From assembly GCA_032717465.1 (NCBI GenBank), contig JAVRFU010000174.1:111554-175553 (forward strand): a DNA stretch of 64,000 nucleotides. The letters run 5' to 3'. Positions within the stretch are counted from its first letter, which is position 1. Each line of letters begins with the position of its first letter. Of the stretch, positions 11,061-22,579 are shown piece by piece. The notes beneath the pieces are model-generated. The model did not search any database. It was not told where the DNA came from and was given only the letters and a program-made list of their open reading frames with translations. The position numbers were made by a program, and so were the translations under genes. Origin of the DNA: Coenobita brevimanus (Eukaryota > Arthropoda > Malacostraca > Decapoda > Coenobitidae).

Positions 11061-11854
11061 CAGCGAGCCCTTATGTTTCACATGAATTAGGTTTGCTAAT
11101 TTACCTTTCACAGGAAAGCCCAAAATTTCCAAGAACTTATGTCTCACGATCAAGAATTCACCTTTCGCATCAACTCAGTGTCATTGACACTGAAACAGTG
11201 AAGTGTTGTTCAAGGCCGGCAGTTATGAAGGGGTTAATGGAATACTGTATGAAAAATTCAAAATGGGTGCAGTGCATAGCGCCGTACTCGCTTGCCGAGA
11301 GAAAACAAACTAACCCCTCTCTGGTAAACAAATTTTCACGCGCTTCTCAGTTGAGTCCACGTCCCTCCTCTCCTCACAGCCTTGCTGTACGTGAGGATAT
11401 TTTCGCTGCCCTTCACCTTTTCGTATTGTTTCGCCATGCCTCCCAAGTGCCTTGCATCATCTCCAGCAGTGGGGAGCCCGCTGCAAAGAAGCAGCGGCAT
11501 CGTACTCTAATTCTGGAAAGGAAATTGGAAATTATAAGACCCCATGAGGAGGGGCAGGGAGTCTCGGAGATTGGGTGTGCTTTAGGCCTTGCTGTTTCCA
11601 CCACTGGGACTGTGACGAAGAAAAAGGAGATGTACAAGAATATGGCCACCTCCATCTCTGCAATTGTGGACAGGTATTACTTACTTCTTAACAGGGGGGG
11701 GTGAAGTTTAGGTGGAGGTCCGAGGGTGTCCTGGGACACATCCCCCCATTTATATGTATATTTCAATGGGGAAAATCATTCCAATATATGAACTTTCGAA
11801 TGACGAAAGTTTTTTTTTTGTTCCGTATCCCTTTTGTATATCAAGGACTCACTG
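11061..11854 (+). mobile_element. Second Tigger/pogo element, TA TSD, just inside an intron
   Basis: The left end CAGCGAGCCCTTATGTTT follows TA (11059-11060). The right end reads CAAGGACTCACTG and precedes TA (11855-11856). A transposase N-terminus occupies 11436-11690. It inserted 11 bp downstream of the MADF exon and left the splice donor intact. Its right end is directly abutted by a minus-strand LINE A tail. Confidence 0.7.
11436..11690 (+). pseudogene. Tigger-type transposase N-terminus, frameshifted
   Basis: ATG 11436 opens MPPKCLASS. After a frameshift near 11458 the other frame gives SSGEPAAKKQRHRTLILERK, LEIIRPHEEGQGVSEIGCAL, GLAVSTTGTVTKKKEMYKN and ATSISAIVD. This is the first CENP-B-type helix-turn-helix of a Tigger transposase, followed by the start of the linker. 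The rest, including the DDE domain, is absent. Compared with 9742-9883 it keeps about 40 more codons and has different substitutions, so the two are separate copies. Confidence 0.7.
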
Positions 11855-11856
11855 TA

Positions 11857-12122
11857 TTATCTATCTATCTATCTATCTATTGCCAGACGCCTCAATCCCG
11901 TTTGGGGTGGCCACAAACAAATCGCCTCCAAGTCGCCCTGTCCCCCGCCATTTCACTGCCCTGCTCCCAACTCACACCCCCCTCTCTCATATACCTCTCC
12001 ACCCCATCCCTCCATCTCATCCTCGGCCTCCCCCTCCCTCTTCCCCCCTCCGCCTCACTCACATACACTCTCTTCGTCAGTCTTTCACCCTCCATCCTCT
12101 CCACATGGCCAAACCACCTCAG
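11857..12122 (-). mobile_element. LINE family A, 3' fragment (minus)
   Basis: Starts with (CTAT)n, the reversed TAGA tail, then TTGCCAGACGCCTCAATCCC, which is the reversed LINE A terminus. On the minus strand it encodes MERMEGERLTKRVYVSEAEG, GRPRMRWRDGVERYMREGG, the W-Q block and RRFVCGHPKRD before the family stop. It has no disabling change in its short frame. It is truncated at the HVERM motif and followed by (ATT)n at 12124-12149. Confidence 0.85.
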
Positions 12123-12149
12123 TATTATTATTATTATTATTATTGTTAT

Positions 12150-13787
12150 TATGAATGAAGTGCATGTGGGAGATATTTAAGAAGGCAGGGATGAGTGAAA
12201 CTGTGCCAGCAGAGTGGAAAAAGACTTTGATTGTACCCTTGTAAAAAAACAATGGTGAGCGAAATGAGTGCAAGAATTATCGTGGCCTAAGTTTATTGAG
12301 TGTGTTAGGGAAGGTATATGGAAGAATTATTATAAAGAAAGTAAGAGAGACATCAGAAGTCCTGGTGAGTAATGGACAGAATGGCTTTAGGAGTGGCAGA
12401 GGATATGTAGATCAAATATTTGCAGTGAGACAGATAGTGGAGAAGGCATGTGAGAAGGGCTGTCAGGTGTTTATGGCATTCATGGATCTAGAAAAAGCAT
12501 ACGACAAAGTAGACAGAAGGATTGTGGAAGGTGTTGCACATGTACGGTGTAGATGGTAAGCTGGTATGTGCCGTCAAGAGTTTTTATGATGGTAATGAAG
12601 CATGTGTAAGGGTAAAAGGGCATCCAAGTGAATGGTTCTTGATTGATGTGGGCATGTGACAGGGTTGTGTGATGTCCCCATGGTTGTTCAGTATATATAT
12701 ATATATGGATGGGGTGCTGAGAGAAGTAAAAGCTCAAGTAATGGAGAGGGGGATGGTGTTGGTAATGGATGGTGATGGATGGAATATCTCAGATTTGTTA
12801 AATGCTGATGATGTAGGACGGTACTACTTGCAAATACAGGACAAGAACTTGGTAGACTAGTGCAGAGTTTTGCTGATGTCTGTGAGCATCGTGCCCTGAG
12901 AGTAAATGTAGAAAAGAGTAAAGTGATGGCTATTGAGAGAGATGGTGACTCCCAGTGTGATGTTACAGTGAATGGAGAGAGACTGGAATTGGTGAGAGAG
13001 TTCAAATACCTGGGTACAGTGATAAAAAAGAGAGGAAAATGTAAAAAAGAAGTGGAAAGTAGAGTGACACAAAGAAGAAAAGTAGCTGGTGCAGTGAAGG
13101 CCTTGATAAGAAACAGGGGCTTGAGTATTGCAGCTGCATGAGGCTTACATGAAGGAGTGTTAGTGCCTACTTTTATATATGGATGTGAAAGTATGGTGTG
13201 GCATGAAAATTAAAAGTCTAGAGAGTGGAGATGGGACTGCTGAGGAATGTATGTGGAGTACAGAGAATGATTGGATATGAAATAATGTGGTTCGTGAAAG
13301 ATGTGGAGTGAGGAAGTCTGTGTACACCAGAATTGTAAAGAGTGTACTGAGATGGTATGGTCATGTGGAGAGAATGGATAACAATAGAGTGGTGAAAAAG
13401 GTATATCTGAGTGAATCTGATGGAGGCGAGGTAGGCCAAGGAGATGGTGGAGGGATATGGTGGATGAGTGTGTGAGGAAGAAAGACTTGGAAGTTACTGA
13501 GGCTAGGGGAAGATCGAGCTGGCTGGGTGAATATTGTGATGAGAAGCGCGTGATCAGGGATTTGGCACCCCTTTTTAATGTGACAGCGTCTGGGTTGATT
13601 CTATCAGATATGTTTATGTGAAGCTACCGTATTTGGTGAATGTTTTTGGTGTATCTGATAGAGCCAGGAATCCAGGAGCTTGAATGATGAGTGAATGGAA
13701 GCATGGCCCATTGGATTGGGCAGATCTGGGCTGTCTTGACGTTGCTACTCCTCACCCTGCCCTAAGGTGGGAAAGGAGGTCCAGATG

Positions 13788-13845
<58 letters not shown>
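12150..13845 (+). mobile_element. LINE family B, 5'-truncated copy B1
   Basis: Begins within the RT domain (ETVPAEWKKTLIVPL) and runs to the 3' UTR and a (GAT)n tail (13784-13845). Across several frames it encodes GLSLLSVLGKVYGRIIIKK, NGFRSGRGYVDQIFAVRQ, FMAFMDLEKAYDKVDRR, MMSPWLFSIY, a decayed catalytic box (NADD), LRVNVEKSKVMAIERDG, LELVREFKYLGTVIKKRGK and the C-terminal VLRWYGHVERM. Frameshifts near 12540 and 12840 and stops near 12659 and 13140 disable it. Family B is related to family A but has a different 3' UTR and tail. Confidence 0.8.
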
Positions 13846-13847
<2 letters not shown>

Positions 13848-14235
13848 ATCATTATTGTTATTATTATTATTATTTGTCACCACCCACTATGTAGGTGGAG
13901 ACACTTGTTTTCGCTGGTATTATTATTATTAATATCGCCTCAGAGTCTCACAACGATTCCTGGAGAACCGGAGACTATGCAAAGAATCTGAAGGGCCCAG
14001 GTTATGTGTCCTGGCATGGACCATTGCTGATAGAAAAAAAACTTAAATGTTGCCAGTGGGGTCAAGGTCATTGTAAGAAACAGTAGGAGACACATGCCTT
14101 GTTTGACCCAGATTGTGTGTCATGGTATGGGCCATTGCTGATAGAAAAAAATTTAACTCCTCCCAGCAGGGCCAAGGTTATTGTAAGAAAGAGTAGGTGG
14201 AGACTAGTGACTGTAAGAACAGTTACAGAGTTCTG

Positions 14236-14275
<40 letters not shown>
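13846..14275 (+). repeat. (ATT)n runs and a ~110-bp tandem duplication
   Basis: Between two ATT microsatellites (13846-13873 and 14237-14278) lies a diverged duplication. The unit containing CCATTGCTGATAGAAAAAAA appears at about 13994-14092 and again at 14104-14207; both copies end with CAAGGT-ATTGTAAGAAA-AGTAGG. No coding frame. Confidence 0.6.
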
Positions 14276-14278
<3 letters not shown>

Positions 14279-14718
14279 GTGGTTGGTGGGGGCACTCACC
14301 ATCCACTCACTCGATGTAGTGCTGCTCTCGGGTGCCTGCTCTTTCCTCTCTTCCTTCCTTCGTTCCATCCTTCCTCTCTCTCTCTTTCCATCATTCTTTC
14401 CTCTTCCTTCAGTCTACAGGTGACTCGACACAGAGTGATAAGCCAAATGGTTTTCTGTACTCCAGGAAACCATTCACTATACTGGATGGCGACCTTATAA
14501 CCAAATTATGGCGCCTGGTGGTTTAGTGGGCAAGTAAGGCGCTCCAGTCAGATTGAACTGGTGCAGGGTTATGTCCAAGGAGTGGTTGGGGCTTATTGCT
14601 TATGCAGTGCTACTCAGGGATGAGTGAGGCTGGTCACTCTCATCTTAAATGTCAGGACCAACGTGCCTAGGCCTGGGCTCCTATGCACCTTATCGGGCAA
14701 CACTGTATTAGATGAATG
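14276..14718 (+). mobile_element. SINE family B, near full-length copy
   Basis: Opens with the shared SINE body (TGGTTGGTGGGGGC, CCATCCACTCACTCGATGTA), then a C/T-rich block, the AAACCATTcAC-GGATGG core, and the tRNA-like module beginning GGCGCCTGGTGGTTTAGTGG. The B-box region is decayed (GGTTATGTCC). It ends with AGATGAATGA and an (ATT)n-rich flank. Non-coding. Confidence 0.75.
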
Positions 14719-14976
14719 AAAAAATTATTATTATTATTAATATTATTTTATTATTATTATTATTATTATCGTTAATATTAATGCAAGCATCCATCTACCC
14801 ACCCTCAAAACGACATTACCCCATCAAAGCAGGTGGGTCTGGGGTTAGGTTACTCTTGCCAGATATTTAAGACAAGAGTGACAAGTTACTCCTCCATTAG
14901 CAGAATTACATGAGAAATGAACCTTAACCAACCTGTAGTACAAAACAATAATAATAACTATTGTCTCAGTTTTCAG

Positions 14977-15179
14977 GAAGACATATCAAAATTGAACCCT
15001 CTACACATCATGATGAAATTGATGAAGCAAGGAAAAGTGCAGAAGAGGAGGAAGAGAAAAGAGGATCATGGTTCACAGAGAGAGAAATTCTGAATCCTGA
15101 AACACAACCACCTTCAGAACTGTTTGATAGTGGTGGTGAAGATGAAGTGCCAGGAGACATGGAAGGTGATAAACAAAAG
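14977..15179 (+). CDS. Acidic host exon (exon after MADF exon)
   Basis: Acceptor TCAGTTTTCAG ends at 14976 and donor AAAAG|GTAAAT begins at 15180. The 203-nt exon starts with two bases completing a codon and ends on a codon boundary. It encodes RHIKIEPSTHHDEIDEARKS, AEEEEEKRGSWFTEREIL, NPETQPPSELFDSGGEDEV and PGDMEGDKQK. IKIEP fits the psi-K-x-E sumoylation-type motif. The phases (1 in, 0 out) match the MADF exon upstream and the exon at 24201 downstream. The composition is typical of an acidic linker in arthropod transcription factors. No domain is recognised, and transcription is unproven. Confidence 0.6.
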
Positions 15180-15630
15180 GTAAATATAAAGTAGAGGTAA
15201 GTGGAGGGAGTGTGGAGGGACAGTAAGAGCAAAAATTAAAAGCAATTATAGCTGGAGTTTATATATATATATATTTTTTTCTCCATGAAATAAGCTACAA
15301 TGGTTTAAATCTGAGCCAAATTAAGATGAAAGAACTATTGATCACCCAACCAAAGTCATCCTGACGTGACACCTGTGAATTCAGCAAAAGAGCCAGGGAT
15401 CTGATCTATGCTGTCCCATCGCCAGGGGCCTGGTACTCTGCAGATATGTCAAATGGGTCCCACACTTTTCCAGAAGTAGCTCCAAACTCTCCCGACATTT
15501 TGACAAACGATCATTGAAGAGTGAAAGAGAACTGACTGTAATTCACCCTCCATTAACTTACCTTCAAAATGCTGTAGATACTTTTTAAGGTTATCATAAA
15601 CTTATTCTTAAATAAATGACTTAGTTCCAT
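15180..15630. other. Unassigned intronic stretch
   Basis: A short (TA)n at 15262-15275 and AT-rich sequence. No repeat family or coding signal recognised. Confidence 0.4.
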
Positions 15631-15995
15631 CCATCCATCATCCAATCCTATGTTGCTCTATGAGAAGTGTAAGAGCCTGGAGCAATGCAAGTTGGTCTTG
15701 ACATTTAAGATGAGAGTGACCAGCCTCACTTCTCCCTGAGTGGCATTACTTGAGCAATAAACCCCAACCACCCCTTGGATATAAACCTGCACCAGCTCAA
15801 ACTGATTGGAGCACCAGAATTACCTTACCACCATGTGCCATAATTTGGTTATATGGTTACCACCCAGTGTTGTAAATGGTTTCCTGGTGTACAGGAAACC
15901 ATTTGGCATGTCACTCAGTGTAGAGTCACCTATAGGCAGAAGGAAGAGGAAAGAATGATGGAAAGAAAGACAGAAGAGGGGATGTAAAGTCACCC
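15631..15995 (-). mobile_element. SINE family B copy (minus strand)
   Basis: Runs from the reversed tail (CATCCATCCATCATCCAATC) through the reversed tRNA-like module (AACCACCCCTTGGATATAAAC covers the B box) to the reversed AAACCATT core and part of the C/T block (GGCAGAAGGAAGAGGAAAGA). The first ~80 bases of the SINE body are missing. Confidence 0.75.
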
Positions 15996-16554
15996 ATTCT
16001 TTCTGAAATGAATATACACTACTGTGAGTTGTTTACATCAGCTTGTATGGGCAAGTGAAATGTAGTATTTATCCTGGCTTCTGTTATACGATGGTATATT
16101 CTTAGAAAGAAGCAGCACTTTTTGAGGTTCATATCTCAGTGAACTTAGGGAAAGAGTGCTCATAGGCAGATCAAGGAATATGTGGAGTAAGACCCATCAC
16201 AGACACATCCAGGCCAGGGAAATGACACACAATTGCAGCATGTGGAGAGCTGCCATTGAGTGAAAGCACTTACACATTCTAGCATAGTCACTGGTCTCAG
16301 AACATAAATGTAAATATACGTAGATGGTTGACTTAAACCTTCATGTCACTAATTTAACTATAAAACTGCTTAATGGGAGGTAAAGGACAATTTGATGTTA
16401 AGTCTAAGACTTGGCTGTACTGTATCTCTTGCCCATGGACTCTCAAGCATCACCCAATCATGTTTCAGTATTGATGCTGGCAATATGGCCCTTTTTGGCC
16501 TAGTTAAAATAAGTTGAATGAATAGGACAGGGGTTCAGTTGAAATAAGAACTGA
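15996..16554. other. Unassigned stretch
   Basis: No gene, repeat or RNA recognised. Confidence 0.35.
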
Positions 16555-17745
16555 ATATATTGAGAGCAAGAAGCTTGTAAAAAGACTAGTGAAGAGGAAG
16601 AAGAAGGAGGTAAACGATGATCTAGAAAGAAAAATTAATGCAAATTAATTTGAAAATAGGAACTTATTCTGGAAAGAGGTGCAGAAATGTAGAGGTGACA
16701 GTGGAAAGAATAATGAAAGAGGTAAGTAGTAGAGTATTAACCCTTGGGGATGAAGTAAGGACCAGATGGGAAGAATATTGTGAAAGCCTGGTGAATGTGA
16801 ATGGAGAAAGCAAAGCAACTGTTTACATAATTGGTTTTGGGGGTGTACAGAGAAAGAATGCACAGTCAGGAAACGTGATACTCACAGAGGCGAAGAACGC
16901 TGTGAAGTGGCTGAAAATGGGAAAGCAGCTGGGGTTGATTAGCTATATGCAGAGATGGTTAAGTGTTGTGGAGAGAGTGGAATGAAATGCTTGTTGGAGA
17001 TATGCAAGAAGGCATGGATGAGTGAAACTGTGCCAGTAGAGTGGAAGAAGGCAGTGATTGTACCCATGTACAAAAGTAAAGGTGAGCGAAGTGAGTGCAA
17101 GAATTAACTTGGCATAAGTCAATTGAGTGTGGTAGGGAAGGTATATGGGAGAATTATTATAGAAAGTAAGAGAGATATCAGAAGTCCTAGTAAGTGATGA
17201 GCAGGGTGGCTTAAAGAGTGGCAGAGGATGTGTGGATCAAATATTTGCAGTGAGACAGATAGCAGAGAAGGCTTGTGAGAAGGACCATAAGGTGTTTATG
17301 GCGTTCATGGATCTGGAAAAAGCATACAACAAAGTAGACAGAGAAGGATTGTAGGTTTTGCGCATGTACTTTATAGATGGCAAGCTGCTAGATGCTGTCA
17401 AGAACTTTTATGATTGTAGTGAGGCATGTATATGGGTAAGCAGGCATCTAAGTGAATGGTTCACGATCCATGTGGGCGTGCGACAAGGTTGTGTGATGTT
17501 CCCATGATTGTTCAGTATATATATAGATATGGATGGGGTGATGAAAGGTAAAAACACGACTAATGGGGAGATGGATGGCGTTGGTAAGGAATGACGATGG
17601 ATGGAATATCTCGAATTTGCTGTATGCTGATGATGCACTGCTACTTGCAAATAGCAGTGAAGAACTTGGTAGACTTGTGCAGAATTTTGTAGATGTTTGT
17701 GAGTGTTGTGCCTTGAGAGTAAATATAGAAAAGAGTAAAGTGATG

Positions 17746-18260
17746 ATGGTAGGTGGGGGTGCTCACCATCCACTCATTTGATGTAGTGCTGCTCTCAGGT
17801 GTCTGCCCTTTCCTCTCCTCCATCCTTCTTTCCTTCCATCCTCTTCTTTCTTTCCTTCATTCTTTCCTTGTCCCTCTGCCTATGGGTGACTTTACACTCC
17901 CTCTTCTGTCTTTCTTTCCTTCATTCTTTCCTCTTCCTTCTGCCTGTGGGTGACTCTTCACTGAGTGACAAGCCAAAAGGTTTCCTGTGCACCAGGAAAC
18001 CATTTGCTACGCAGAGTGGTAACCATATAACCAAATTTTGACACCTGGTGGTTTAGTGGGTAATTAAGGAGCACCAATCGGATTGAGCTGGTGAAGGCTT
18101 ATATCCAAGGGGTGGTTGGGGTTCCTTGCTCACGTAATGCCACTCAGGGATGAGTGAGGGTGGTCACTCTCATCTTAAAGGTCAGGACCAACTTGCCTAG
18201 CCCCAGGCTCATGCACTCCTCATGGGGCAACATAGGATTGGATGATGATGAATGAATGAT
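17746..18260 (+). mobile_element. SINE family B, full-length, with 11-bp TSD
   Basis: Flanked by GTAAAGTGATG at 17735-17745 and 18261-18271. The repeat is also LINE B sequence present once in the uninterrupted copy, so the insertion boundaries are exact. The 515-nt unit therefore moves as one piece: GGTAGGTGGGGGTGCTCACC body, C/T-rich blocks, the AAACCATTtGCTACGC core, the tRNA-like module with A and B boxes, a CATGGGGCAACATAGGATTG end and a GATGATGATGAATGAATGAT tail. The C/T block here carries an internal duplication (CTATGGGTGACTTTACACTC and CTGTGGGTGACTCTTCACTG). Confidence 0.9.
18049..18106 (+). promoter_or_regulatory. tRNA-like A and B boxes of SINE B
   Basis: A box TGGTTTAGTGG (18049-18059) fits TRGYNNARNNG. 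The B box position (18096-18106) reads GGCTTATATCC here but GGTTCGTATCC in the copy at 22174-22184, close to GGTTCGANTCC. Start-to-start spacing is 47 nt in both. These are RNA polymerase III internal promoter elements. Unusually, they lie about 300 nt into the element instead of at its 5' end. Confidence 0.7.
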
Positions 18261-19295
18261 GTAAAGTGATGGTTATGGAGAGAGAAGGTGACTCCCAGTG
18301 TGATGTTACAGTGAATGGAGAGAGACTGGAATTGGTGAGAAATTTCAAATACCTGGGTACAGTGATAAAAAAGAGAGGAAAATTTAAAAAAGAAGTGGAA
18401 AGTAGAGTGACACAAGGAAGGAAAGTAGCTGATGCTATGAAGGCCTTGATAAGAAACAGAGGCTTGAGTGGTGCAGCTGTGCGAGGCTTACATAAAGGAG
18501 TGTTAGTGCCAGCTTTAACATATGGATGTGAGACTATGGTGTGGCATGAAAATGAAAAGTAAAGAGTAAGAGCAGTGAAGATGGAACTGCTGAGGAATGT
18601 ATGTGGCGTACAGAGAGTTGATAGGATATGGGATAATGTGATTTGTGAAAGATGTGGAGTGAAGGAGTCTGTGGACACCATAATCGAAGAGTGTACTGAG
18701 ATGTTTTGGTCATGTGGCGAGAATGGATGACAATAGAGTGGTGAAAAAAGTATATCTGAGCAAATTTGAAGGAGGGAGGAGGCATGGTAGGCCAAGAAGA
18801 AGGTGGAGGGATATGATGGATGAGTATGTGAGGAAGAGAGGTATGAAAGTTGGTGAGGCTAAGGGACTGACAAAAGACCAGGCTGGCTGGATGAATTTTG
18901 TGCTGAGAAGTGCATGATCAGGGATTTGGCACCCCTTTTTAATGTGACAGCGTTCGGATTGGCAGTATCAGATAGGTATATGAGAAGCTACAGAACGTGG
19001 TAAAATTATTTTTGTCCCATCTGATGGAGCTTGGATTTTAAGGGCTACAATGATGAGTGAATGGTGGCATGCCCCATTGAACTGGGCAAACTTTGGCTGT
19101 CTGGACGTTGCTGCTCCTCATCCTGCCCTAGGGTGGGAAAGGAGATCCGGATGATGATGATGATGAATGATGATGGTAATAATAATAGTACTCTATCTGT
19201 CTATAGCCCGATGCCTTAATCCCATGATGATGATGATGATGATGGTGATGAATATATCAGTGATTAATTGCTTCATATGTGAAGCTGCTAACACA

Positions 19296-19720
19296 CTTGC
19301 ATGTGACATCATTTGTCAACTAACTGCAATTGTCCATATTGCCTGATCTCTAGCAGCCTCTCTAGCCAGTCCCTTATCCCCTAGGTCACACATTATTGGA
19401 GTTTGTCCCAGGTCCTATTTGGTCTACCTGTGGCATCCCTCCCCCTATTGTCCACACCTCTGACCCTCTGCACACATTTGTCATTCTTCATCCTCTCCAC
19501 ATGCCTAAGCATCTTAATTACTCCTTTACATCACAACATTAATATAATCTTCTTCCATTCTTCCTCTCTTCATTCATAATTCTTACCCCCTAGGCATGTC
19601 ATTCAGGGATGAACTACACATCAGTCCAGTCATCATCATCTTCCTTTAATGACCAAGCCTCACTGCCTTACAGGATTACACTCCTAATACATGCTGAATA
19701 CAATGACTAGAAAGCACATC
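19296..19720 (-). mobile_element. LINE family C, decayed 3' fragment C3
   Basis: Reversed LINE C landmarks are present: TGCCTGATCTCTAGCAGCCT, CCCTTATCCCCTAGGTCACA, TCATCCTCTCCACATGCC and a later CATTCAGGGATG block. It is more decayed than C1 and has no useful frame. Confidence 0.65.
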
Positions 19721-20282
19721 TTGGTAAGGAAAAGTATTACAGTAGGCAGGCTTTATAGTAGTGCTTGTTGGTGCACCTGATTCCTGTTGTATTTCATAAT
19801 ACTAGAAATTATACCCTTTCCTTTATACTGCACAGTTAAGTACTCATATTTCTTGGTGGAAGGCCAAGAAAACAAAAAAGTGAATGGCAATACATCAGTG
19901 TCGTCTCATTTTATAAAGTTAGCCAGGTGACAGTTGAAGGTTCAGAGGTTTGTTTGCTGCCTAACCACTCACATTAATGTGTCCCACTACAAACTAGCTA
20001 CATTCATTCATGATCTGTCTCCATATTGTGAATATATGCATGGACCATTATCAATCTTCCTCTTCATTTTGAGGTGTCTAAGTGTCCAGCAAGTGTATCT
20101 TCACCCTCCTCAAGGCTCAAGCACTGAGAGGGCTTCAGTATTGAGGAAAAAGTCAAGTTTTTGATGAGCTGAGAAAATAGTTTTTTTTTTTTTATGTCAT
20201 CAGCTATGAGTGCCATGTTCAAGTTAGCATACTCTTCTACTTATTAGGACAGATTTAAAATATGCAGTTTAGAAGAAATGTA
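19721..20282. other. Unassigned stretch
   Basis: No coding or repeat signal recognised. A short frame at 19934-20164 has no motif. Confidence 0.35.
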
Positions 20283-21695
20283 CATACACCCACTGCAAAT
20301 TGACTTAGGACCTACGCACAGAATTGCTATGGGAGAGTTGTCTGTCTTTGCTTTGTTTTTCCACCTCTACCAAGTGAATTTTTTGGGCAAGAAGTAACTG
20401 GCAACTCCTATGGTGTTGGCGGGAGGTGGTGAAACACTCTGCACGTCAGTGCTTGCCCAGAAGCGAGAGTGGGAGTATATGTTCCCATCGCTCTGAGCTA
20501 GCACCTCCCCTTTTTTTTCGTATGCATTACTGTTTGCCCTGTTATTTTCCTAGAGTCGAGTTGTCATGCCTGGAAAGTACTGCTGAAGGGATGAGAGGGT
20601 CCGTATCATTGCATGGAGGCAGGATACTGTCCTTATCAACACGATTTGTGAACATACTGGACGTGCAAAGTGGACCGTCATGAAGATTCTTGCTGCAGTG
20701 CGTGGCCTGCCACCTGATGTACCAGAGCACAGGCATGGCGGTGAAAAGAAGAGGATGACTTCCAGAGGTACAGATACGCTTCTGAAGAGGGAAGTAATCA
20801 AGAATCCTCAACTGACAGCAGGAGAATGGAAGAGAATGCATCCCCAGCTGTTACAAGACGTCGCAATTCGAACTATCCAACACCGCTTGCAGAAGGAGCT
20901 GGGTTTGCCAAGCCGCACCGCAGCCAAGAAACCGTTTCTCACTGACCGCATGAAGAAGCAGCGCATTCAGTTGGCCAAGAAGTATGCACACTGGCCATCG
21001 AATGAGTGGAGAAAAGTTATGTTTTCCAATGAAAACACATTTCAAGTGTTCCAGGTGTGTTCTGCCAAGGTTCATCACCCTGCCTCCCATAGTTGATATG
21101 ACCCTGCATACACTGTGCTGACTGTTAAGCACCCACATTCAGTAATGATATGGGGGTGTTTCTCAGGTGAAATGGGAAGGGGAGGCCTCTACTTTCTTCT
21201 TAAGAACTTGATGATGTGGTGGCTGGTACATTCAAGTTCTGAAAGATCATTTGTTAAAGTTTTTTTTTTCTATTCATGAGTGTGACTTTTTCATGCACGA
21301 TTCAGCTCCATGTCACAAGTCAAGAAAGGTGACAATATAGCCTCAGGATAATTGGATTGAGGTCCTTGACTGGCTTGGCAACAGTCCGGATCTGAATCCG
21401 ATAGAAAACTGTTGGGCAAAGATAAAGAAAATCATGACAGAGAGGAAGACACCCAATCTGGGCAACCTCAAGACTGAACTGACAAATTTTTGGTGCAAAG
21501 AAATGTCCATAGATTACTTTAAAGATCTATGTGATTCCATGCCAAAATGCATCCAACTGGTCCTGAAAAACAAGGGAAACATGATTTCATATTGATGAAT
21601 GGCATTTCATGAACAAACATTGTGATATACTCTGATTTCTGTGTTTTTTAATACCTTGTGGGGGGAGGTCCTAAGTCAGTTTGTGGTAGCTGTAT
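20283..21695 (+). mobile_element. Tc1-like DNA transposon, inactive
   Basis: Terminal inverted repeats face each other: GCAAATTGACTTAGGACCT (about 20295-20313) against the complement of AGGTCCTAAGTCAGTTTGT (21666-21684), both within TACA-like ends and TA flanks. The 1.4-kb length is normal for Tc1. It contains a broken transposase gene (20566-21595). Confidence 0.8.
20566..21595 (+). pseudogene. Tc1-like transposase, broken
   Basis: ATG 20566 gives MPGKYC, then a TGA at codon 7. The frame continues with an N-terminal helix-turn-helix (RDERVRIIAWRQD, TICEHTGRAKWTVMKIL), a second DNA-binding block (NPQLTAGEWKRM, RTIQHRLQKELGL) and the catalytic domain: VMFSNENTFQVF, VMIWGCFS, FMHDSAPCH and SPDLNPIENCWAKIKK. 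The last contains the Glu of the DD34E triad, and HDSAP holds the second Asp. The first Asp (normally SDES/SDEN) is Asn. A TGA at 21094-21096 and a frameshift near 21230-21280 complete the inactivation. An intact enzyme would excise and insert the element at TA dinucleotides. Confidence 0.85.
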
Positions 21696-21863
21696 AACTT
21701 AGTGTGGAAAAGTGTGTGTGAAACAGACTGAGAAGGGAAGTTTGTGAAATGGAGAGTGCTGATGAAAAAAAAGAATAGAGTGTACTGAGACCAAACTGTG
21801 GAAAAGTGATGGAAAAAAGTAAAATGCTTTGGAAAATTAAGCATCATTGTGAGTTAGTTAAGT

Positions 21864-22332
21864 GGTTGGTGGGGGCTTTCACCATCCACTCACTCAATGT
21901 AGTGCTGGTGTCAGGTGCCTGCTCTTTCCTCTCTTCCTTCCTTCTTTCCATCCTTCCTCTTCTGTCTTTCCTTCCTTCCTCTTCAGTCTTTCCTTCCTTC
22001 ATTCTTTCCTCTTCCTTCTTTTTGTGGGTGACTTTACACTGAGTGATAAGCCAAATGGTTTCCTGTGCACCAGGAAACCATTTACCACGCTGGATGGTAA
22101 CTATATAACCAAATAATCGTGCCTGGTGGTTTAGTGGGCAATTAAAGTGCTCCAATTGGATTGAACTGGTGCAGGTTCGTATCCAAGGGGTGGTTGGGGT
22201 TTACTGCTCATGTAATGCCATTCAGGGATGAATGAGGCTGGTCACTCTCATCTTAAATGTCAGGACCAACTTGCCTAACCCCAGGCTCCTACGCGTCTCG
22301 TGGGACAACACTGGATCAGATGATGAATGAAT
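21864..22332 (+). mobile_element. SINE family B, best-preserved promoter copy
   Basis: Opens TTGGTGGGGGCTTTCACCAT and contains the body, C/T-rich blocks, AAACCATTTACCACGCTGGA core, A box TGGTTTAGTGG at 22127-22137 and B box GGTTCGTATCC at 22174-22184. It ends GGATCAGATGATGAATGAAT. The B box is closest to consensus of all copies here. Confidence 0.85.
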
Positions 22333-22579
22333 GTGAGTTCATTGTCATTGATGAGTAATCCTGGTCCATCCAGCTGAGCATACCCATCAACCATAGGCAA
22401 GCAACTTCTCCTGCTTGGTCATCCTGTGCAGTGAATAGATAATCCCATGCTACGGACAGTGCTTCGACACAGCTGGGTGTGGAGAACAATGTGGAGATCT
22501 GGTTCATGGATGGATGTCACAATTGTGTCTCCACCCAATTTACAGGGGCACCATAGCTGGCTCTACATTGCCATTAATT

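Larger units (their letters stand above)
16555..19175 (+). mobile_element. LINE family B copy B2, interrupted by a SINE
   Basis: One LINE in two pieces, 16555-17745 and 18261-19175, joined across SINE B (17746-18260). The first piece covers the linker and RT: NRGISLL-like remains, CVDQIFAVRQIAEKACEK, FMAFMDLEKAYNKVDREGL, MDGVMK, LLYADDALLLANSSEELG and LRVNIEKSKVM. The second resumes at the same codons (KVMVMEREGDSQCDVTVNGE), then FKYLGTVIKKRGKFKKEVE, ALIRNRGLSGAAVRGLHKG and the C-terminal HGRPRRRWRDMMDEYVRKRG, before the 3' UTR and (GAT)n tail. Multiple stops and frameshifts disable it, although YADD itself is intact. It extends further 5' than copy B1. Confidence 0.8.
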
